NCBI GenBank assembly: GCA_964534175.1
Contig: CAZHNS010000025.1
Coordinates: 1-33,148, forward strand
Source of the DNA: JAFGHJ01 sp964534175
Lineage (GTDB): Bacteria; Hydrothermota; UBA3072
Direction: 5' to 3'
Length of the DNA stretch: 33,148 nucleotides
Shown here: positions 32,081 through 33,148 of the stretch, one piece after another
Position numbering within the stretch: the stretch's first letter is position 1
How the letters are laid out: every line of letters starts with the position of its first letter
The notes under the pieces: generated by a model
The model's database searches: none
Told to the model about the DNA's origin: nothing
Seen by the model: only the letters and a program-made list of their open reading frames with translations
Translations under genes and position numbers: made by a program

Positions 32081-32652
32081 TTTTGCTAATAGACAATTAC
32101 GATTCTTTTGTGTATAATCTTGCACAATTTTTGGGAGAACTGGGAGCAGAAATCAAGGTAAAAAGAAATGATAAAACTTCTATTAAAGAAATCGAGAAAT
32201 TGAACCCAACATCTATAATAATTTCCCCGGGCCCCGGCACTCCAAAAGACTCAGGTATAAGTCCTGAAGTTATACTTCATTTTAAGGGGAAAATTCCCAT
32301 AATGGGCGTTTGTCTGGGGCATCAAACAATAGGAGAGGTCTTCGGAGGTGAGGTCGCAATAGCAAATAACATATTGCACGGAAAAACCTCTAAAATTCAT
32401 CATGACGGCCAAACAATATTTAAAAACATAGAAAATCCTTTTACGGCGACGCGATATCATTCTTTAATTGTGGAAAGGAAAAGTTTGCCGGATTGTTTTA
32501 CACTCTCAGCCTGGACAGAGGACAATACGGTAATGGGAATAAGACATAAAAGATACAATATAGAAGGGGTACAGTTCCATCCAGAATCAGTATTAACGGG
32601 GGTCGGGATGGAGATTTTAAAAAACTTTATTAAAGGAAGGGAAATAGAGTGA
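32077..32652 (+). CDS. trpG: Anthranilate synthase component II (glutaminase)
   Basis: Class I glutamine amidotransferase supplying ammonia to TrpE. 191 residues. Begins ILLIDNYDSFVYNLAQFL, typical of TrpG/PabA; oxyanion motif SPGPGTPKDSG; nucleophile Cys in MGVCLGHQTIGEVFGG; TATRYHSLIV; catalytic His-x-Glu in GVQFHPESVLT. It is not fused to TrpD. It could also serve as PabA for folate synthesis, as happens in organisms with one copy, but the direct coupling to trpE makes anthranilate synthesis the main role. Its stop overlaps the hisD GTG. Confidence 0.95.
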   Translation: MILLIDNYDSFVYNLAQFLGELGAEIKVKRNDKTSIKEIEKLNPTSIIISPGPGTPKDSGISPEVILHFKGKIPIMGVCLGHQTIGEVFGGEVAIANNILHGKTSKIHHDGQTIFKNIENPFTATRYHSLIVERKSLPDCFTLSAWTEDNTVMGIRHKRYNIEGVQFHPESVLTGVGMEILKNFIKGREIE

Positions 32653-33148
32653 AAGTTATAAAATATAATGAAATAGAAGAAGATTTCTTCAAATACAAAG
32701 AAATAGAAGAAATAAAAGTGTTAAGAAAAATAATAGAAGAGGTCAAAAAAAGCGGCGATAAAGCTCTCAAGAAATATACTAAGCAATTCGATAATGTTGA
32801 ACTTGACCAAATAAAAATAAGCGGAATAGAAATAGAAAATGCATACAAAAAAGCCACAAAAGAAGAAATAAACGCTATAGAAAAAGCGTCTGAAAATATC
32901 AAAATTTTCGCACAAAAACAAAAAGAACAATTTAAAAACTTTGAATTTGAAATAAAAAAAGGTGTATTCACAGGACAAATAATTAAACCAATTAAAAGAG
33001 TTGGTATTTACGTACCGGGAGGTAATTTTCCACTTGTTTCAACTCTCTTGATGTGTGGAATACCCGCACAGGTAGCAGGGGTATCCGAAATAGCCATCTG
33101 CTCTCCCCCAACATGTGAAGGTAGTATACATCCATTGATACTTAGCAT
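32649..33148 (+). CDS. hisD: Histidinol dehydrogenase, N-terminal part (truncated by window end)
   Basis: The frame is open to the end of the window: 166 codons visible of about 430 expected. The start is GTG at 32649, overlapping the trpG stop as GTGA, with GGAAGGG upstream. The N-terminal helical region (EVKKSGDKALKKYTKQFD) leads into the diagnostic RVGIYVPGG and LLMCGIPAQVAGVSEIAIC, where family members read VPGG, then PSSVLM-x-x-IPA-x-VAGV. The usual Pro-Ser-Ser here is Pro-Leu-Val-Ser. The catalytic Glu, His and zinc ligands lie beyond the window. It catalyses the last two oxidations to histidine, so the his genes bracket the whole aro/trp block. Confidence 0.93.
   Translation, partial: MKVIKYNEIEEDFFKYKEIEEIKVLRKIIEEVKKSGDKALKKYTKQFDNVELDQIKISGIEIENAYKKATKEEINAIEKASENIKIFAQKQKEQFKNFEFEIKKGVFTGQIIKPIKRVGIYVPGGNFPLVSTLLMCGIPAQVAGVSEIAICSPPTCEGSIHPLILS

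Overview
This is an A+T-rich bacterial chromosome segment from a free-living prototroph. Tight head-to-tail genes, Shine-Dalgarno starts mixed with two apparent leaderless starts, and a secreted protein with a type-IX-like C-terminal tail suggest an uncultured lineage such as candidate phylum WOR-3 or another FCB-related group. That placement is a low-confidence inference from style, not from a marker gene.

Region 1 (1-5394, + strand) is a nitrogen operon: the 3' half of gltB, then gltD and purF. Region 2 (5395-6907) holds one secreted-protein gene on the - strand, flanked on both sides by the same two-part intergenic repeat. Region 3 (6908-12360, - strand) carries ddl, a fumarylacetoacetate-hydrolase-family gene, an AEC transporter, an isoprenylcysteine-methyltransferase-like membrane protein, an endonuclease/exonuclease/phosphatase-fold protein and a DUF362 ferredoxin protein. 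Region 4 (12361-12957) is a divergent regulatory region.

Region 5 (12958 to the window end, + strand) is an amino-acid biosynthesis superoperon of 22 genes: hisG-hisC-hisB-hisH-hisF-hisAIE-trpD-trpC-tyrA-trpF-aroE-aroC-aroKB-aroQ-trpB-trpA-aroF-pheA-aroA-trpE-trpG-hisD. It encodes all seven shikimate/chorismate steps, all seven trp functions, chorismate mutase with prephenate dehydrogenase and prephenate dehydratase, and every histidine step except histinol-phosphate phosphatase (hisD runs off the window). Most genes overlap by 4 to 32 bases. The only gaps are 31 bases before trpB and 168 bases before aroF.

The most interesting feature is upstream of hisG. A strong promoter (TTGACA, 16 bases, TATATT) sits with exactly six bases between its -10 box and the ATG of a 56-codon ORF. 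Codons 33-46 of that ORF read YYVYSYIFYYSWWH: ten of fourteen residues are Tyr, Phe, Trp or His, exactly the four end products of the operon behind it. I interpret it as a composite leader peptide that senses all four amino acids at once. Its last codons can pair with the ribosome-binding site of a second small ORF, which ends four bases before hisG. The mechanism is not resolved: I found no convincing intrinsic terminator, and the visible helix does not give a simple classical attenuation switch.

Other points of note are a HisA-HisI-HisE triple fusion, an AroK-AroB fusion whose kinase part shows a reciprocal Ser/Asp exchange at two magnesium-site positions, and a dispersed CACAGAG-type repeat at four intergenic sites, including both loose junctions of the superoperon.
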